Counted from the first letter of the stretch, positions 8,891 through 16,690 are shown. The stretch: 64,000 nt of DNA from Rhodopseudomonas faecalis (GCF_003217325.1 NZ_QJTI01000006.1:1-64000), one strand, 5' to 3'. Notes: generated from the sequence alone by a model not told the origin. Made by a program: numbers and translations.

Positions 8891-9373
8891 TCAACGACGG
8901 GTGAACCATGGGTGCGCCACCCGGTCGCCAACCGCGATGCCATATTTCTGCGCGGTGCCGGCGATCACCTCGAGCACGGCCCGGGCCGGCGGCCCGGAGG
9001 CGATGATCGCCAGCGATTGCGGCTCGGTGTTTTCCGCAATGCGCGAAATGCGGCCGTCGCTGCGGATGAAGATCATGTCGAGCGGAATGAAGGTGTTCTT
9101 CATCCACATCGAGATCGGCTGCTCCGGCGAGAAGTCGAACAGCATGCCGCGGCCGTCGGGCAGCTCCTGCCGGTACATCAGCCCGGTGGCCTTCTCCTGC
9201 TCGGTGCTCGCCACCTCCACCGTAAACACGTGCACCCCGGATTTGGTGACGATTTCCAGCGTCTGAATGTTCTTGGCGGCGGCATCTTTGGCGAAGGCGC
9301 CCGTGATCCCGACAACGCAGATCAGCAGCGCTAGCCCCAGCAACGAGCCCGCCACACGAATCACTCGCGACAT
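8891..9373 (-). CDS. DUF192 family exported protein
   Basis: This 160-residue protein has a signal peptide or N-terminal anchor (hydrophobic residues about 8-28) followed by a DUF192 domain. Typical features are the EKATGLMYRQELPDGRGMLF segment and MWMKNTFIPLDMIFI, with the conserved Met-Lys-Asn core. The biochemical role of DUF192 is not established. The gene is downstream of, and on the same strand as, the double cold-shock-domain gene with a 189 bp gap. A cold-shock gene next to a DUF192 gene is, to my knowledge, a recurrent pair in alphaproteobacteria, so co-expression is possible. Confidence 0.88.
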   Translation of the reverse strand: MSRVIRVAGSLLGLALLICVVGITGAFAKDAAAKNIQTLEIVTKSGVHVFTVEVASTEQEKATGLMYRQELPDGRGMLFDFSPEQPISMWMKNTFIPLDMIFIRSDGRISRIAENTEPQSLAIIASGPPARAVLEVIAGTAQKYGIAVGDRVAHPWFTRR

Positions 9374-9562
9374 TGAACAACTCTCGGATCAAACAGGAGC
9401 ACCGCCCCAAGCGGGCGGCGCAGTAACGGCAGGCTGCATTAGATGGCGGCCGGCTGCAAGCCACGCCACGGCGAGGAGGCGTGCGCGCACCAAACCCGCG
9501 GCGCGGACTGGCAGCCGCCAATAGACAACACCGCGGACCAGCACGGTCCGCGGCTTGCGCGA

Positions 9563-10222
9563 TCAATGAGAGGACAGGCCCGGCGCGCCGTTTTCCGGCT
9601 GGATTTCGGCGGCCATCATGCCCTTGGAGCTAGGCCCGAACCGCACCAGCACATATTGTCCGGGGCGCAGCTCGGTCATGCCGAAGCGCCGCAGCGTCTC
9701 CATATGCACGAAGATGTCGGGCGTGCCCTCGCCGCAACTCAGGAAGCCGAAGCCGCGCAAGCGGTTGAACCACTTGACCTGGGCGCGTTCCAACCCGCTG
9801 GTCGGGGTGACCGACACATGGGTGCGCGGCGGCAGCATCTGCGCGGGGTGGATCGCGGTCGACTCGTCCATCGACACCACGCGGAACGCCTGAAAGCCCT
9901 TGGCGCGCTGCACGCATTCGCAGACGATGCGCGCGCCTTCATAGGCGGTCTGGAAACCGTCACGACGCAGCACCGTGACGTGCAGCAACACGTCGGGCAT
10001 GCCATTGTCCGGCACAATGAAGCCGTAGCCTTTGGAGGCGTCGAACCATTTGATGACGCCCCTCATCTCGACGAGGTTTGCAGCGTCGCCCAGCTCGAGC
10101 GGATCGATCACGCCCGCACGATCAAGGCCGGACGAGTAATCGCCTGCCCCACGCCGGAACGGATTGGACCCGCCCGCCGGCGTTCCCCCTGGCCTCTTGG
10201 ACTCAAATCCGTCCGACCCCAT
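9563..10222 (-). CDS. Double cold-shock-domain nucleic-acid-binding protein
   Basis: This 219-residue protein carries two CSD folds. The first spans about residues 52-118, with [15 protein letters not shown] as RNP1. The second spans about 147-210, with [16 protein letters not shown] as RNP1 and IFVHMETL as RNP2. RNP2 in the first domain is VLLHVTVL, lacking the usual Phe. Single-domain Csp proteins are about 70 residues, so this is the two-domain type found in alphaproteobacteria. It probably binds RNA or single-stranded DNA. The first 50 residues are low-complexity, and an internal ATG near residue 53 just before the first CSD is an alternative start. Confidence 0.92.
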   Translation of the reverse strand: MGSDGFESKRPGGTPAGGSNPFRRGAGDYSSGLDRAGVIDPLELGDAANLVEMRGVIKWFDASKGYGFIVPDNGMPDVLLHVTVLRRDGFQTAYEGARIVCECVQRAKGFQAFRVVSMDESTAIHPAQMLPPRTHVSVTPTSGLERAQVKWFNRLRGFGFLSCGEGTPDIFVHMETLRRFGMTELRPGQYVLVRFGPSSKGMMAAEIQPENGAPGLSSH

Positions 10223-10447
10223 GACCCCCGGACCTCACATTCGCATCTTCGTTCACGCGGCTCCGCGAAAAGCGGAGAGATCGTCAGTCCCGTTCACGAT
10301 GTCTCAACGACAATCGTTCCCGGCGACCGCGAATCTACCGATTTGAAGATAACATTCTGCCGAGAGGCGCAAAGCCTAAAAAGCCGTGCCATTGCAGCTA
10401 TGAACAGCCTTGCTTCCACAGCAATCGACTTGGCATCACTGCTGAGG

Positions 10448-11209
10448 TCAGTTTCCGACGAACGGACCTAGTACTTCTCCGATATCGTAACGAATCACCA
10501 AATCGGCCAGCTCATCTTGGTCAGTCGATTCGTTGTTGATGATCACCAGCTTGGCGCCGCTGTTTTTCGCGGTAATCGGCAGACCGGCGGCGGGCCAAAC
10601 CACCAGCGACGAGCCGATCGCCAGCATCAGATCGCATTGCTTGGCAAGCTCGGCCGCGCGGTGCATCTCGGCCTCCGGCATCGCCTGGCCGAACGAAATC
10701 GTCGCGGTCTTCACCGGCTCGTCGCAAGCGGTACAATGCGGCGCGTGCCCGGTGCGATCCCAGCACCATTTGACCCAGTCGATTTCGTAGCGTTTGCCGC
10801 AGCCGATGCAGCGGGCATAGGTGGTATTGCCGTGCAACTCGACCACGTCGTGCTCAGCAAAGCCCGACGCCTGATGCAGATTGTCGATGTTTTGGGTCAG
10901 CACCGCCGGGATCTTGCCGGCGCGATACAGATTGGCGAGCGCGCGGTGGCCGCGCCCCGGCCGTGCCGTCTTGAACACCGATTCCATCGCAAAACGGCGC
11001 CGCCATGCTTCGTCGCGGGCATCCTGGCGAGCGACGAACGCATCGAACGGGATTGGTTGGTTGCGGCTCCACAGGCCGCCGGGGGATCGGAAATCGGGAA
11101 TGCCGCTTTCGGTGGAGATGCCGGCCCCAGTAAACGGCACCACAACCGAAGCTTCCGCAATCATGTCACCGAGCCGATCGATGGCACTCCGAAGATCAGA
11201 CGCAATCAT
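10448..11209 (-). CDS. cobB: NAD-dependent protein deacylase, sirtuin (SIR2/CobB family)
   Basis: This 253-residue sirtuin removes acyl groups from lysines using NAD. The NAD-binding motif GAGISTESGIPDFRS spans 28-42, QNIDNLH 106-112, and ELHGN contains catalytic His126. A structural zinc site is formed by Cys134/Cys137 and Cys159/Cys162. The length fits the family. An ATG at 11209 is the only convincing start. The Ala-Tyr/Arg signature that predicts desuccinylase activity was not evident, so acetyl-lysine is the likelier substrate. It diverges from gloA, and no acs or acetyltransferase partner is nearby. Confidence 0.92.
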   Translation of the reverse strand: MIASDLRSAIDRLGDMIAEASVVVPFTGAGISTESGIPDFRSPGGLWSRNQPIPFDAFVARQDARDEAWRRRFAMESVFKTARPGRGHRALANLYRAGKIPAVLTQNIDNLHQASGFAEHDVVELHGNTTYARCIGCGKRYEIDWVKWCWDRTGHAPHCTACDEPVKTATISFGQAMPEAEMHRAAELAKQCDLMLAIGSSLVVWPAAGLPITAKNSGAKLVIINNESTDQDELADLVIRYDIGEVLGPFVGN

Positions 11210-11418
11210 GACACACGCTCAATTCACACGGCGAGCCATCGCAGTTTAGCCGGCCGGCCGCAAGATCTGTCGGCGCGATCGCCGCAACAAAACGCCAGTT
11301 CCGGTAACATGGAACGGAGCTCCGCCGACCCCACATTGTTTTGATTTGCGAAATGAACGGGCTCAGCCGACAACAGGGCTGGCAGCACGCCATCATGATC
11401 CATCTTCTCCCACGAAGT

Positions 11419-11450
11419 AGAGCCTCGTATCCTCCATACGGGGCTCTTTT
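11419..11450 (+). terminator. Strong intrinsic terminator hairpin 50 bp upstream of gloA
   Basis: Arms AGAGCCTCGTAT (11419-11430) and ATACGGGGCTCT (11436-11447) pair over 12 positions with one G-T wobble and a five-base loop. T residues follow (TTTCGTTT). The polarity is + strand, but no + strand gene ends upstream, because cobB is on the minus strand. It could end an unannotated small RNA or act as an attenuator in the gloA leader. Confidence 0.7.
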
Positions 11451-11500
11451 CGTTTGGGAAGAGCGAAGCCCCGCACCACCACCTGCACGATGGAGTCCCC

Positions 11501-11950
11501 ATGCGCTTTCTTCACACCATGCTGCGCGTCCACAAGCTCGATGCCGCCATGGCGTTTTATGTCGACATGCTTGGCCTCAAGGAGGTGCGTCGCATCGACA
11601 GCGACAAGGGTCGCTTCACGCTGGTCTATCTGTGCGCGCCCGACGACGAAGCGGCGTTGCAGCGCCGCGATGGCCGCGGCTCGCCGCTGATCGAACTGAC
11701 CTACAATTGGGATGAGGAAAGCTATGGCGAGGACCGGTTCTTCGGCCACCTCGCCTTCGAGGTCGACGACATCTACGCCACCTGCCAGCGGCTGATGGAC
11801 GCCGGCATCACCATCAACCGGCCGCCGCGCGATGGCCAGATGGCGTTCATCCGCTCGCCGGACCTGCATTCGATCGAGCTGTTGCAGAAGGGCGAGGCGC
11901 TGCCGCCGCAGGAGCCGTGGGCCTCAATGGCCAACACCGGTCATTGGTAA
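11501..11950 (+). CDS. gloA: Glyoxalase I (lactoylglutathione lyase)
   Basis: This 149-residue metalloenzyme isomerises the methylglyoxal-glutathione hemithioacetal to S-lactoylglutathione. The four expected metal ligands are His5 (FLHTMLRV), Glu65 (IELTYNW), His83 (FGHLAFEV) and Glu126 (SIELL). Compared with E. coli GloA (135 residues) there is a roughly nine-residue insertion between the first two ligands (about 47-59, acidic and Arg-rich). The ATG at 11501 is supported by GGAG at 11493-11496. A terminator-like hairpin stands at 11419-11450 in its leader. A microprotein gene follows 75 bp downstream. Confidence 0.95.
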   Translation: MRFLHTMLRVHKLDAAMAFYVDMLGLKEVRRIDSDKGRFTLVYLCAPDDEAALQRRDGRGSPLIELTYNWDEESYGEDRFFGHLAFEVDDIYATCQRLMDAGITINRPPRDGQMAFIRSPDLHSIELLQKGEALPPQEPWASMANTGHW

Positions 11951-12025
11951 AGCACGCCGCCAATCGCCGGAACACCACTGCGCACGCCGCGTTGTCCTCC
12001 AAAGCAACAGCCCAGGAGGACCTAT

Positions 12026-12103
12026 ATGACGCGCAGCATTCTGTTGTGGCTTTTGGGGGTGCCGATCCCGATCATCATCTTGCTCTGGTTCTTCATGAAA
12101 TAA
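12026..12103 (+). CDS. 25-residue membrane microprotein
   Basis: A perfect AGGAGG (12014-12019) lies six bases before ATG at 12026. The frame encodes 25 residues, beginning MTRSILLWLLGVPIPIIILL and ending WFFMK. This is a single hydrophobic helix with a central Gly-Val-Pro-Ile-Pro kink. Very similar tiny proteins with a LLWLLGVPIP core recur in Rhizobiales genomes, to my knowledge without assigned function. It follows gloA by 75 bp and precedes a GC-rich hairpin, consistent with its own short transcript or cotranscription with gloA. Confidence 0.75.
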   Translation: MTRSILLWLLGVPIPIIILLWFFMK

Positions 12104-12136
12104 GGGGCAGCGCGGCCAGCCGCGTGCCCCTCTCCC
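12104..12136 (+). terminator. GC-rich hairpin after the microprotein gene
   Basis: GGGGCAGCGCGG pairs with CCGCGTGCCCC with one bulged base and a four-base loop, starting directly after the microprotein stop. The following TCTCCCC is only weakly T-rich, so termination efficiency is uncertain. Confidence 0.45.
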
Positions 12137-12174
12137 CATCATCATGACAAACCAGTTCGCCCGCTGACGCCGCG

Positions 12175-12432
12175 TCAGCGGGTGAATTTCAATCCCGCCA
12201 TCTTGCCTTCGCGCCACACCACTTCGCAGTTGCGACCGCTGCGGGCATCTCGCGAAAAAGCCAGCCTCAGCTTGGAATTGAGCGCCTGCGGCGCCTCGAC
12301 CACAATCTTCGCTCCCGACGGCGACAGATCGAGCACCGTACACGGACGGGCAGCAAAACCGCCCTCCAGCGTGATCCAGGCTTCTTGTCTCACTGATTTG
12401 CGCGGCTCGCGCTTTTTTCGGATCGGCGTCAT
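12175..12432 (-). CDS. Small PilZ-domain protein
   Basis: This 85-residue protein consists almost entirely of a PilZ-like beta-barrel: RKKREPRKSVRQ at the N terminus, LDLSPSGAKI (34-43) as the (D/N)xSxxG motif, and a final strand GLKF. PilZ domains bind c-di-GMP through an RxxxR motif plus D/NxSxxG. Here R-rich residues 5-15 could supply the first motif. The ATG at 12432 is preferred because longer in-frame starts up to 12657 add 75 residues that resemble nothing. As two GGDEF proteins are encoded in the window, a c-di-GMP link is possible but unproven. Confidence 0.8.
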   Translation of the reverse strand: MTPIRKKREPRKSVRQEAWITLEGGFAARPCTVLDLSPSGAKIVVEAPQALNSKLRLAFSRDARSGRNCEVVWREGKMAGLKFTR

Positions 12433-12724
12433 CTGACCAACACTCCCACTCGCCTTTGGAGTTACGGGAAAGCCGTTGCAGAACGCTTGCATTGTTCTCG
12501 AAAATGCGTGGACCGATGTTAACGTTTCGGTGGTAAATAAAGATGCGTCACAGAACGCTTGCTCCCCGCCAAAAACGCCACTATACGTTCGCCCGCTCAC
12601 GGCAACGCAGCGACTCGTCCTGCTGAGATTGTGGGTGAGACAATGCCCAAAAGACATTGATCTCGTGAGAATAAACGGCTTGATTTGCCGCAGTTGGTTC
12701 CGCTAGAAGCAACTGCCGATTTAA

Positions 12725-12799
12725 GCTCCCTTCGTCTATCGGTTAGGACGCCACCCTTTCACGGTGGAGAGAGCGGTTCGATTCCGCTAGGGAGCGCCA
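12725..12799 (+). tRNA. tRNA-Glu (TTC anticodon)
   Basis: A full cloverleaf is visible. Acceptor GCTCCCT pairs with AGGGAGC, the D arm includes TCTATCGGTTAGGA, anticodon stem CCACC/GGTGG holds loop CTTTCAC with anticodon TTC, and the T arm is AGCGGTTCGATTCCGCT. The discriminator G at 12796 is followed by an encoded CCA (12797-12799). It reads GAA/GAG codons. Confidence 0.97.
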
Positions 12800-13174
12800 C
12801 CCCTTCTGAAATCAATGATCTGCCAGCAATCCGGCCAGTTTTGGCGCGGGTTGAGTGTTCCTGCATCTGTTGCGGCAGGATCGCGGCGCTCATTGCTCCA
12901 GATCGCTCGCATCTCACCAATGGCTATCACGCCTTTGGCAGCGCGGCGGCACCGCCCCAAATTTCGAGATCTTCCGCCCAACGATGGGCCGCTGCCGCCC
13001 CACCTCAAGCAAGCGGAACGCACGCCCTCAGACCGATCCGGCAGCGACCATGGTGCCCATCGTCGCGCTGGGAGCTGCGCACGTTCGGCCAGACGATCAG
13101 CAGCTCCCACACACGATCAAGCCGCCGCAGCAAGTCGCGGCGGCGGCACATCGATCACTCCAATGCCCCGCCGA
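12800..13174. other. Gene-free region downstream of tRNA-Glu
   Basis: These 375 bp lie between tRNA-Glu and the first DUF3551 gene. Open frames exist on both strands, but their composition is Arg/Ser/Pro-rich and without a recognisable domain or RBS. tRNA 3' ends are common integration sites, but no integrase or repeat of the tRNA 3' end was seen here. Confidence 0.4.
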
Positions 13175-13441
13175 TTAGTACGGTAGCGGCGCGCGCCACT
13201 GATCGGCCGGCGCGTAGAACGCTGCGCCATAGGCAAAGCGCGGATTGATGTCGCAATAGGAGTTGGTGCCGGAGGCCGCGGCCCGGCACTGGCCATAGCT
13301 GACAAAACTGCAATTACCGGGATAACCCGGCTGCGCGCCGCGCAAGCAGTACGGGTAGTCCCAGGCCGCAGCGGGCGTGCTGCTGGCAGCAAAACCGGTC
13401 AGCGAGGCCGCCGTGGCAGCAGCAATCAGCAATGAGCGCAT
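13175..13441 (-). CDS. DUF3551 family secreted protein (first copy)
   Basis: This 88-residue protein has a Sec signal peptide (MRSLLIAAATAASLTGFAAS, cleavage likely after AAA near residue 26). A small mature domain follows with WDYPYCLRG, YPGNCSFVSYGQC and an INPRF segment. The Cys spacing and YPYC...GNCSFxSYxQC pattern is DUF3551, a family abundant in Bradyrhizobiaceae with no known function. Four mature Cys suggest disulfides in the periplasm. The ATG at 13441 is preferred over a start upstream because it begins the signal peptide. A second copy lies at 15037-15300. Confidence 0.85.
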   Translation of the reverse strand: MRSLLIAAATAASLTGFAASSTPAAAWDYPYCLRGAQPGYPGNCSFVSYGQCRAAASGTNSYCDINPRFAYGAAFYAPADQWRAPLPY

Positions 13442-13751
13442 CGGATCATCCTCCCTCGATGGTTGCGGGACGAAAACCCCTGCCCGGCGCGTTCGTTCCC
13501 TGTGATTGCCCGAGGACCGCCGGCCTCCGGCGCCAGCGCCCAGATAACGGCTTGCACCTTGGCAACCGCGCGCGAAGATCGACAACCGATGGAACCAGAG
13601 TGATTTGGCTCAAGGCATCGTAAAGGCGTCGGTGCTATCTGGTTGGTCGTGGGGGAACCGTCCGCAGACGTCGGTCGCTTTTGGCGTTCAGCAGGTCGGC
13701 GTTCAGCAGGTTAATGTCGAGCCGCCATCGCGGCTGAGATGGAAGAAACAG
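13442..13751. other. Intergenic region with a short tandem duplication
   Basis: These 310 bp separate the divergent DUF3551 and collagen-like genes and must contain both promoters. A 15-nt unit, GGCGTTCAGCAGGTC, is duplicated in tandem with one change at 13683-13712. No other structure was recognised. Confidence 0.45.
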
Positions 13752-14258
13752 ATGGAATTTCTAGCGGCGATTGGATCACTGCTTTTGGTGCTGCTGTTCG
13801 GCGGCGGCACGATCATGGTTGGTTACTTTGCCTGGCGGGAATACAGCGCGTCAGACCGTCCCGCGTGGCGGCGGCCGGAATTGCCGAAGCTGACCTGGGA
13901 ACAGATCCGCAATCGGGCGATGATCGGCTTCATTCTGCTGGTGGCATTCAGCGTGCTGGCGCTGGCGATCAGCAACCGCAACCTGCAAGGTCCGCAGGGC
14001 GACCCGGGCGTGCAAGGCCCGCAGGGTCCCGCTGGTCCGGCCGGCACCGCGGTCCGCACCATCGTCTCGACGTCGTGCGCCAAGGATGGCTGCCCGGTTT
14101 CGTGCGAGCCCGACGAGACCTTGGTGACGGCGTTCTGCATCAGCCGTAACGGCGCCCGCCTGACCGACAATCTGGTGGTCGATCGCGGCCAGCTGCGCGC
14201 CAAATGCTCATCGAGCGCCTTGAGCATCTCGGTGACCTGCACTGCCACCAAGCAATAA
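13752..14258 (+). CDS. Membrane protein with a short collagen-like GXY tract
   Basis: This 168-residue protein has no named family that I recognise. It has an N-terminal transmembrane segment (about 3-27), a second one (about 51-70), then GPQGDPGVQGPQGPAGPAG (about 75-93), six Gly-X-Y triplets. The C-terminal domain has five Cys and probably lies outside the cytoplasm. The ATG at 13752 is preceded by GGAAG. An in-frame extension to 13605 adds residues with no hydrophobic start and reads through a tandem duplication, so it is rejected. A strong terminator follows at 14270. GXY tracts in bacteria can trimerise, but six triplets is short. Confidence 0.7.
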   Translation: MEFLAAIGSLLLVLLFGGGTIMVGYFAWREYSASDRPAWRRPELPKLTWEQIRNRAMIGFILLVAFSVLALAISNRNLQGPQGDPGVQGPQGPAGPAGTAVRTIVSTSCAKDGCPVSCEPDETLVTAFCISRNGARLTDNLVVDRGQLRAKCSSSALSISVTCTATKQ

Positions 14259-14269
14259 CGCCAAAACCG

Positions 14270-14303
14270 CTGCGGTCCTGACACCATCAGGGCCGCAGTT
14301 TTT
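14270..14303 (+). terminator. Intrinsic terminator of the collagen-like gene
   Basis: CTGCGGTCCTGA (14270-14281) pairs with TCAGGGCCGCAG (14287-14298) with one wobble and a five-base loop, followed by TTTTT. It begins 12 bp after the stop codon. Confidence 0.88.
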
Positions 14304-14526
14304 AAGCGTCGCGCCGCGCGCCCGCCGAGGCCGCCGCGCGCCTGTCGGAGCGCAGCAGCGTTCTTTATTGACCTGCGTTGTTGATCATCATCACAGCGCG
14401 AACGCGATCGCCGTGCCCATGCGCGCAACGCTGGCGCACAATGATACAATGCGCCTGTTATTTGATCGGCATCAACGAACCCGCCCGATTTCGGACACAG
14501 ACTTTTAACGAAATCGAGGGGGTAAC

Positions 14527-14664
14527 ATGATGGCTTTCGAGATTCTGTTGCTATCAGCAGCCGCAGTGTCCACCGTCGTCATTCTGTTCTCAGTAGTGAT
14601 CGTCGGGGACATTCAGGACCATGCGACTCGTCGCCAGTCCTATCGTCGGCAGGTCAAGCACTAG
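14527..14664 (+). CDS. 45-residue single-pass membrane protein
   Basis: ATG at 14527 (or the next codon at 14530) opens a 45-codon frame ending TAG. It encodes one hydrophobic helix (about 3-26) followed by a basic tail, DHATRRQSYRRQVKH, predicted cytoplasmic by the positive-inside rule. A purine-rich AGGGGG lies just upstream (14516-14521). I do not recognise the family. About 230 bp separate it from the previous terminator, leaving room for its own promoter. Confidence 0.55.
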   Translation: MMAFEILLLSAAAVSTVVILFSVVIVGDIQDHATRRQSYRRQVKH

Positions 14665-15036
14665 AGCCGCCGCTCCGCTAGATGCGACCGAGACTCTGGT
14701 TTCTTGATGGATGCGCTGTCTTGACGCGAGCGAAACGCGAAGGTTGACGTTTCGCCCGAGGAAAGCTCCTTCGCTCGAAGAACGCCACTTCGTCCGAAGT
14801 AAGTTATCTTTGTCTGTCAGCAGACTTGGTTTGTCAGCAGACTTGGTTTGTCAGCAGAGTTGGTTTGTCAGCAGAGTTGGTCTGCCGGCAGCTATGCCTG
14901 CCAGCCAACGGCTTTTTGCATCCACTCAATTAGCGCCGCTCAAGTAGCGCCGCTCAAATGACGTCGCATCACTGCGACAGCGCCAGCTCGCTGGGCCAGC
15001 GCATGTGTTCGCGGCCCTTGTGGAACGGGCGGCTTG
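14665..15036. other. Gene-free region with tandem repeats
   Basis: These 372 bp hold the 17-nt tandem array at 14816-14883 and a small direct repeat, TAGCGCCGCTCAA, at about 14931-14956. An open + strand frame crosses the array, but the unit is 17 nt and therefore shifts frame each time. No RBS or domain supports a gene. Confidence 0.5.
14816..14883. repeat. Tandem repeat, four units of 17 nt
   Basis: Units GTCAGCAGACTTGGTTT at 14816-14832 and 14833-14849 are identical. Those at 14850-14866 and 14867-14883 differ by one and two bases. The order of variants suggests stepwise duplication. Confidence 0.95.
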
Positions 15037-15300
15037 TTACCAGCGCGGCTCGCGATAACGATAGCGCCGATCGTCACGATAGCTGTTGCGCGGCCCGAAA
15101 GCGGTCCTTGGATTGATGATGCAATCCGCCAGCCGCCCGGAAGCCGACGCCCTGCATTGCGCATAGGTCGAATAGCTGCATTCGCCGGGATATCCGTAGC
15201 CGGGCGACGTCAGACAATACGGATAGTCGCGCGCCTGCGCTTGCACCGAACTCCCTGCGGCAATCGCCAGCGTGAACAAGCCCACAGCCAGATATTTCAT
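15037..15300 (-). CDS. DUF3551 family secreted protein (second copy)
   Basis: This 87-residue protein has a signal peptide (hydrophobic residues 4-18, likely cleavage after AQA near 23). The mature part contains RDYPYCLTS, YPGECSYSTYAQCRASASG and INPRTAFGPR, the DUF3551 pattern also seen at 13175-13441. The C-terminal tail is Arg/Tyr-rich (YRDDRRYRYREPRW). The ATG at 15300 has AAGGAG six bases upstream and begins the signal peptide; a longer start at 15333 is less likely. Function unknown; the two copies in 2 kb suggest a local family expansion. Confidence 0.85.
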   Translation of the reverse strand: MKYLAVGLFTLAIAAGSSVQAQARDYPYCLTSPGYGYPGECSYSTYAQCRASASGRLADCIINPRTAFGPRNSYRDDRRYRYREPRW

Positions 15301-15605
15301 GATGCACTCCTTCCCACAAACCAAAGCGGTCACGGCGTTGTCGAGGCAAATTGGCGCTGATCGTCAGGGAACCGTCGGCCAGCGTCCCGCATTCTAATGC
15401 CCAGAGTTCTTTCTGGTTCAATTTCGAAGATCGCCCCCTTGGAGACAACAGTGCCGCTGGTATCCCGCCCGTATGAATGTCATCATCACGCGCTAACCAA
15501 CGCAGCCTGGTGACACCAGACTGTCAGATCACAGCGTCGCGCCATGCTGCGCAATGGATCATCAGCTTGTAGCCGTCGAGCCGGCACAGACCGACGAGGC
15601 CTATT
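15301..15605. other. Divergent intergenic region between DUF3551 and HdeD-like genes
   Basis: These 305 bp contain the promoters of two divergent genes. No repeat, hairpin or clear operator was identified by eye. Confidence 0.4.
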
Positions 15606-16193
15606 ATGTCCATTCCCGACGATACCAATCTCAATAGCACCAATCCCATTTCTGAAGCGATGGAAGCCGAAGCCCGCAAATACTGGAAGTCGCTGCTATT
15701 CGAGGGCATCCTGCTGACGGTGTGCGGCCTGGCTGCGATCCTGCTGCCGGTGGTGGCGAGCCTCGCCATCACGGTGCTGCTCGGTTGGCTGCTGATTCTG
15801 AGCGGCGGCTTTGCGCTGGCGCTGACGTTCTGGTCGCGGCAATCGCCGGGCTTTTGGTGGTCGCTGCTGTCCGCCGTGGTGGCGCTGATCGCTGGCGTCG
15901 TGCTGTTGCTGCGCCCGATCGAAGGCACGCTGACCCTGACCATCATCGTCGGCGCTTATTTCCTGGCCGAAGGCGTGGTCACCGTCATGTATGCGATCCA
16001 GAACCGAGAGAAACTGACCGAGCGCTGGGGCTGGCTGCTGGCGGCCGGCATCGCCGATCTGTTGGTGGCGGCCATCATCATCTCCGGCTTCCCGGGCACC
16101 GCGCTGTGGGTGATCGGGCTGCTGGTCGGCATCAACCTGCTGTTCGGCGGCGCGTCGATGATCGGCGTCGCGCTCGCCGCCCGCCCTCGTTAG
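15606..16193 (+). CDS. HdeD-family membrane protein (DUF308)
   Basis: This 195-residue protein has six hydrophobic segments between residues 28 and 190 arranged as three paired repeats, typical of DUF308/HdeD. It contains short LLGWLLILSGG and LLVGINLLFGG repeats. In E. coli HdeD supports acid resistance at high cell density; in other bacteria the function is unknown. The N-terminal 26 residues are soluble and acidic. It stands alone. No hdeAB genes are present, so an acid-stress role is only by homology. Confidence 0.85.
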   Translation: MSIPDDTNLNSTNPISEAMEAEARKYWKSLLFEGILLTVCGLAAILLPVVASLAITVLLGWLLILSGGFALALTFWSRQSPGFWWSLLSAVVALIAGVVLLLRPIEGTLTLTIIVGAYFLAEGVVTVMYAIQNREKLTERWGWLLAAGIADLLVAAIIISGFPGTALWVIGLLVGINLLFGGASMIGVALAARPR

Positions 16194-16207
16194 CTCGAGG
16201 ACGCGCC

Positions 16208-16231
16208 TGACGCCCCCTTTGGCGGGCGTCA
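16208..16231. terminator. Weak hairpin after the HdeD-like gene
   Basis: TGACGCCC (16208-16215) pairs with GGGCGTCA (16224-16231) 15 bp after the stop codon. There is no T tract, so it may be only a transcript-stabilising hairpin. Confidence 0.35.
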
Positions 16232-16314
16232 AAGGATAACGGGTGTTGCGGTTTCTGATCTTTCGAAAACCGCGACACCCCTCAGCTCCGAGGCGTGATC
16301 AGCAACCGACCTGA

Positions 16315-16578
16315 TCAGCAGCCGCGGCAGATGCTGCGGATCTTGCGATCGAGCACGACGTCGGCCGGATCGCGGGTGGTCTCCGACGATTCCAGCTCAG
16401 GATTGCGGCGCGGCTGCCGGTGTCCGATTGGCGCATTGCCGATCAAGGGCGTTCCCGAGATCGACGGGTCGGAGGCCGGAGGCCGGGTGCCAGTAGATGT
16501 AGATGATGAGGTTTGCGCGAGCGACATCCCGCCAGCCGCCAGCAGCAGCGCCGTCGCGATCGTGGTAATTCTGAGCAT
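16315..16578 (-). CDS. Small secreted protein of unknown function
   Basis: This 87-residue protein has a clear signal peptide, MLRITTIATALLLAAGGMSL, with cleavage likely after SLAQ. A Ser/Thr/Pro-rich linker follows, then IGNAPIGHRQPRRNPELES and a C-terminal tail with two Cys (RSICRGC). Proteins with an IGNAPIGHRQP-like motif are, to my knowledge, frequent hypotheticals in Bradyrhizobium. The ATG at 16578 has a GGGAGGGAG RBS. A longer frame upstream overlaps a dispersed repeat and is rejected. Confidence 0.65.
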   Translation of the reverse strand: MLRITTIATALLLAAGGMSLAQTSSSTSTGTRPPASDPSISGTPLIGNAPIGHRQPRRNPELESSETTRDPADVVLDRKIRSICRGC

Positions 16579-16630
16579 GGTTCTCCCTCCCGGCAACCGA
16601 TTCGGCGGTCGCCTCGCTCGACGCATGCTA

Positions 16631-16690
16631 TCGCGTTTTTGAGCGAAGTGGATTCCGGTTCGCGTCTTGAAAACGCGCCAGAACAGGAAA
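16631..16690 (+). repeat. Dispersed repeat, family 2, copy a (block without hairpin)
   Basis: The segment shares GAGCGAAGTGGATTCCGGTT and CGCGTCTTGAAAACGCG with copies at 27961 and 46840 (the latter reversed) and a diverged copy at 32563. The terminal GGTTCTGAT hairpin seen in the two full copies is missing. Confidence 0.7.

Noticed and set aside
12797-13174. Possible integration site at the tRNA-Glu 3' end
   Set aside because: No duplication of the tRNA 3' end and no integrase gene are visible in the window.
14711-14947. 78-codon + frame across the 17-nt array
   Set aside because: The repeat unit is not a multiple of three, and no RBS supports translation.
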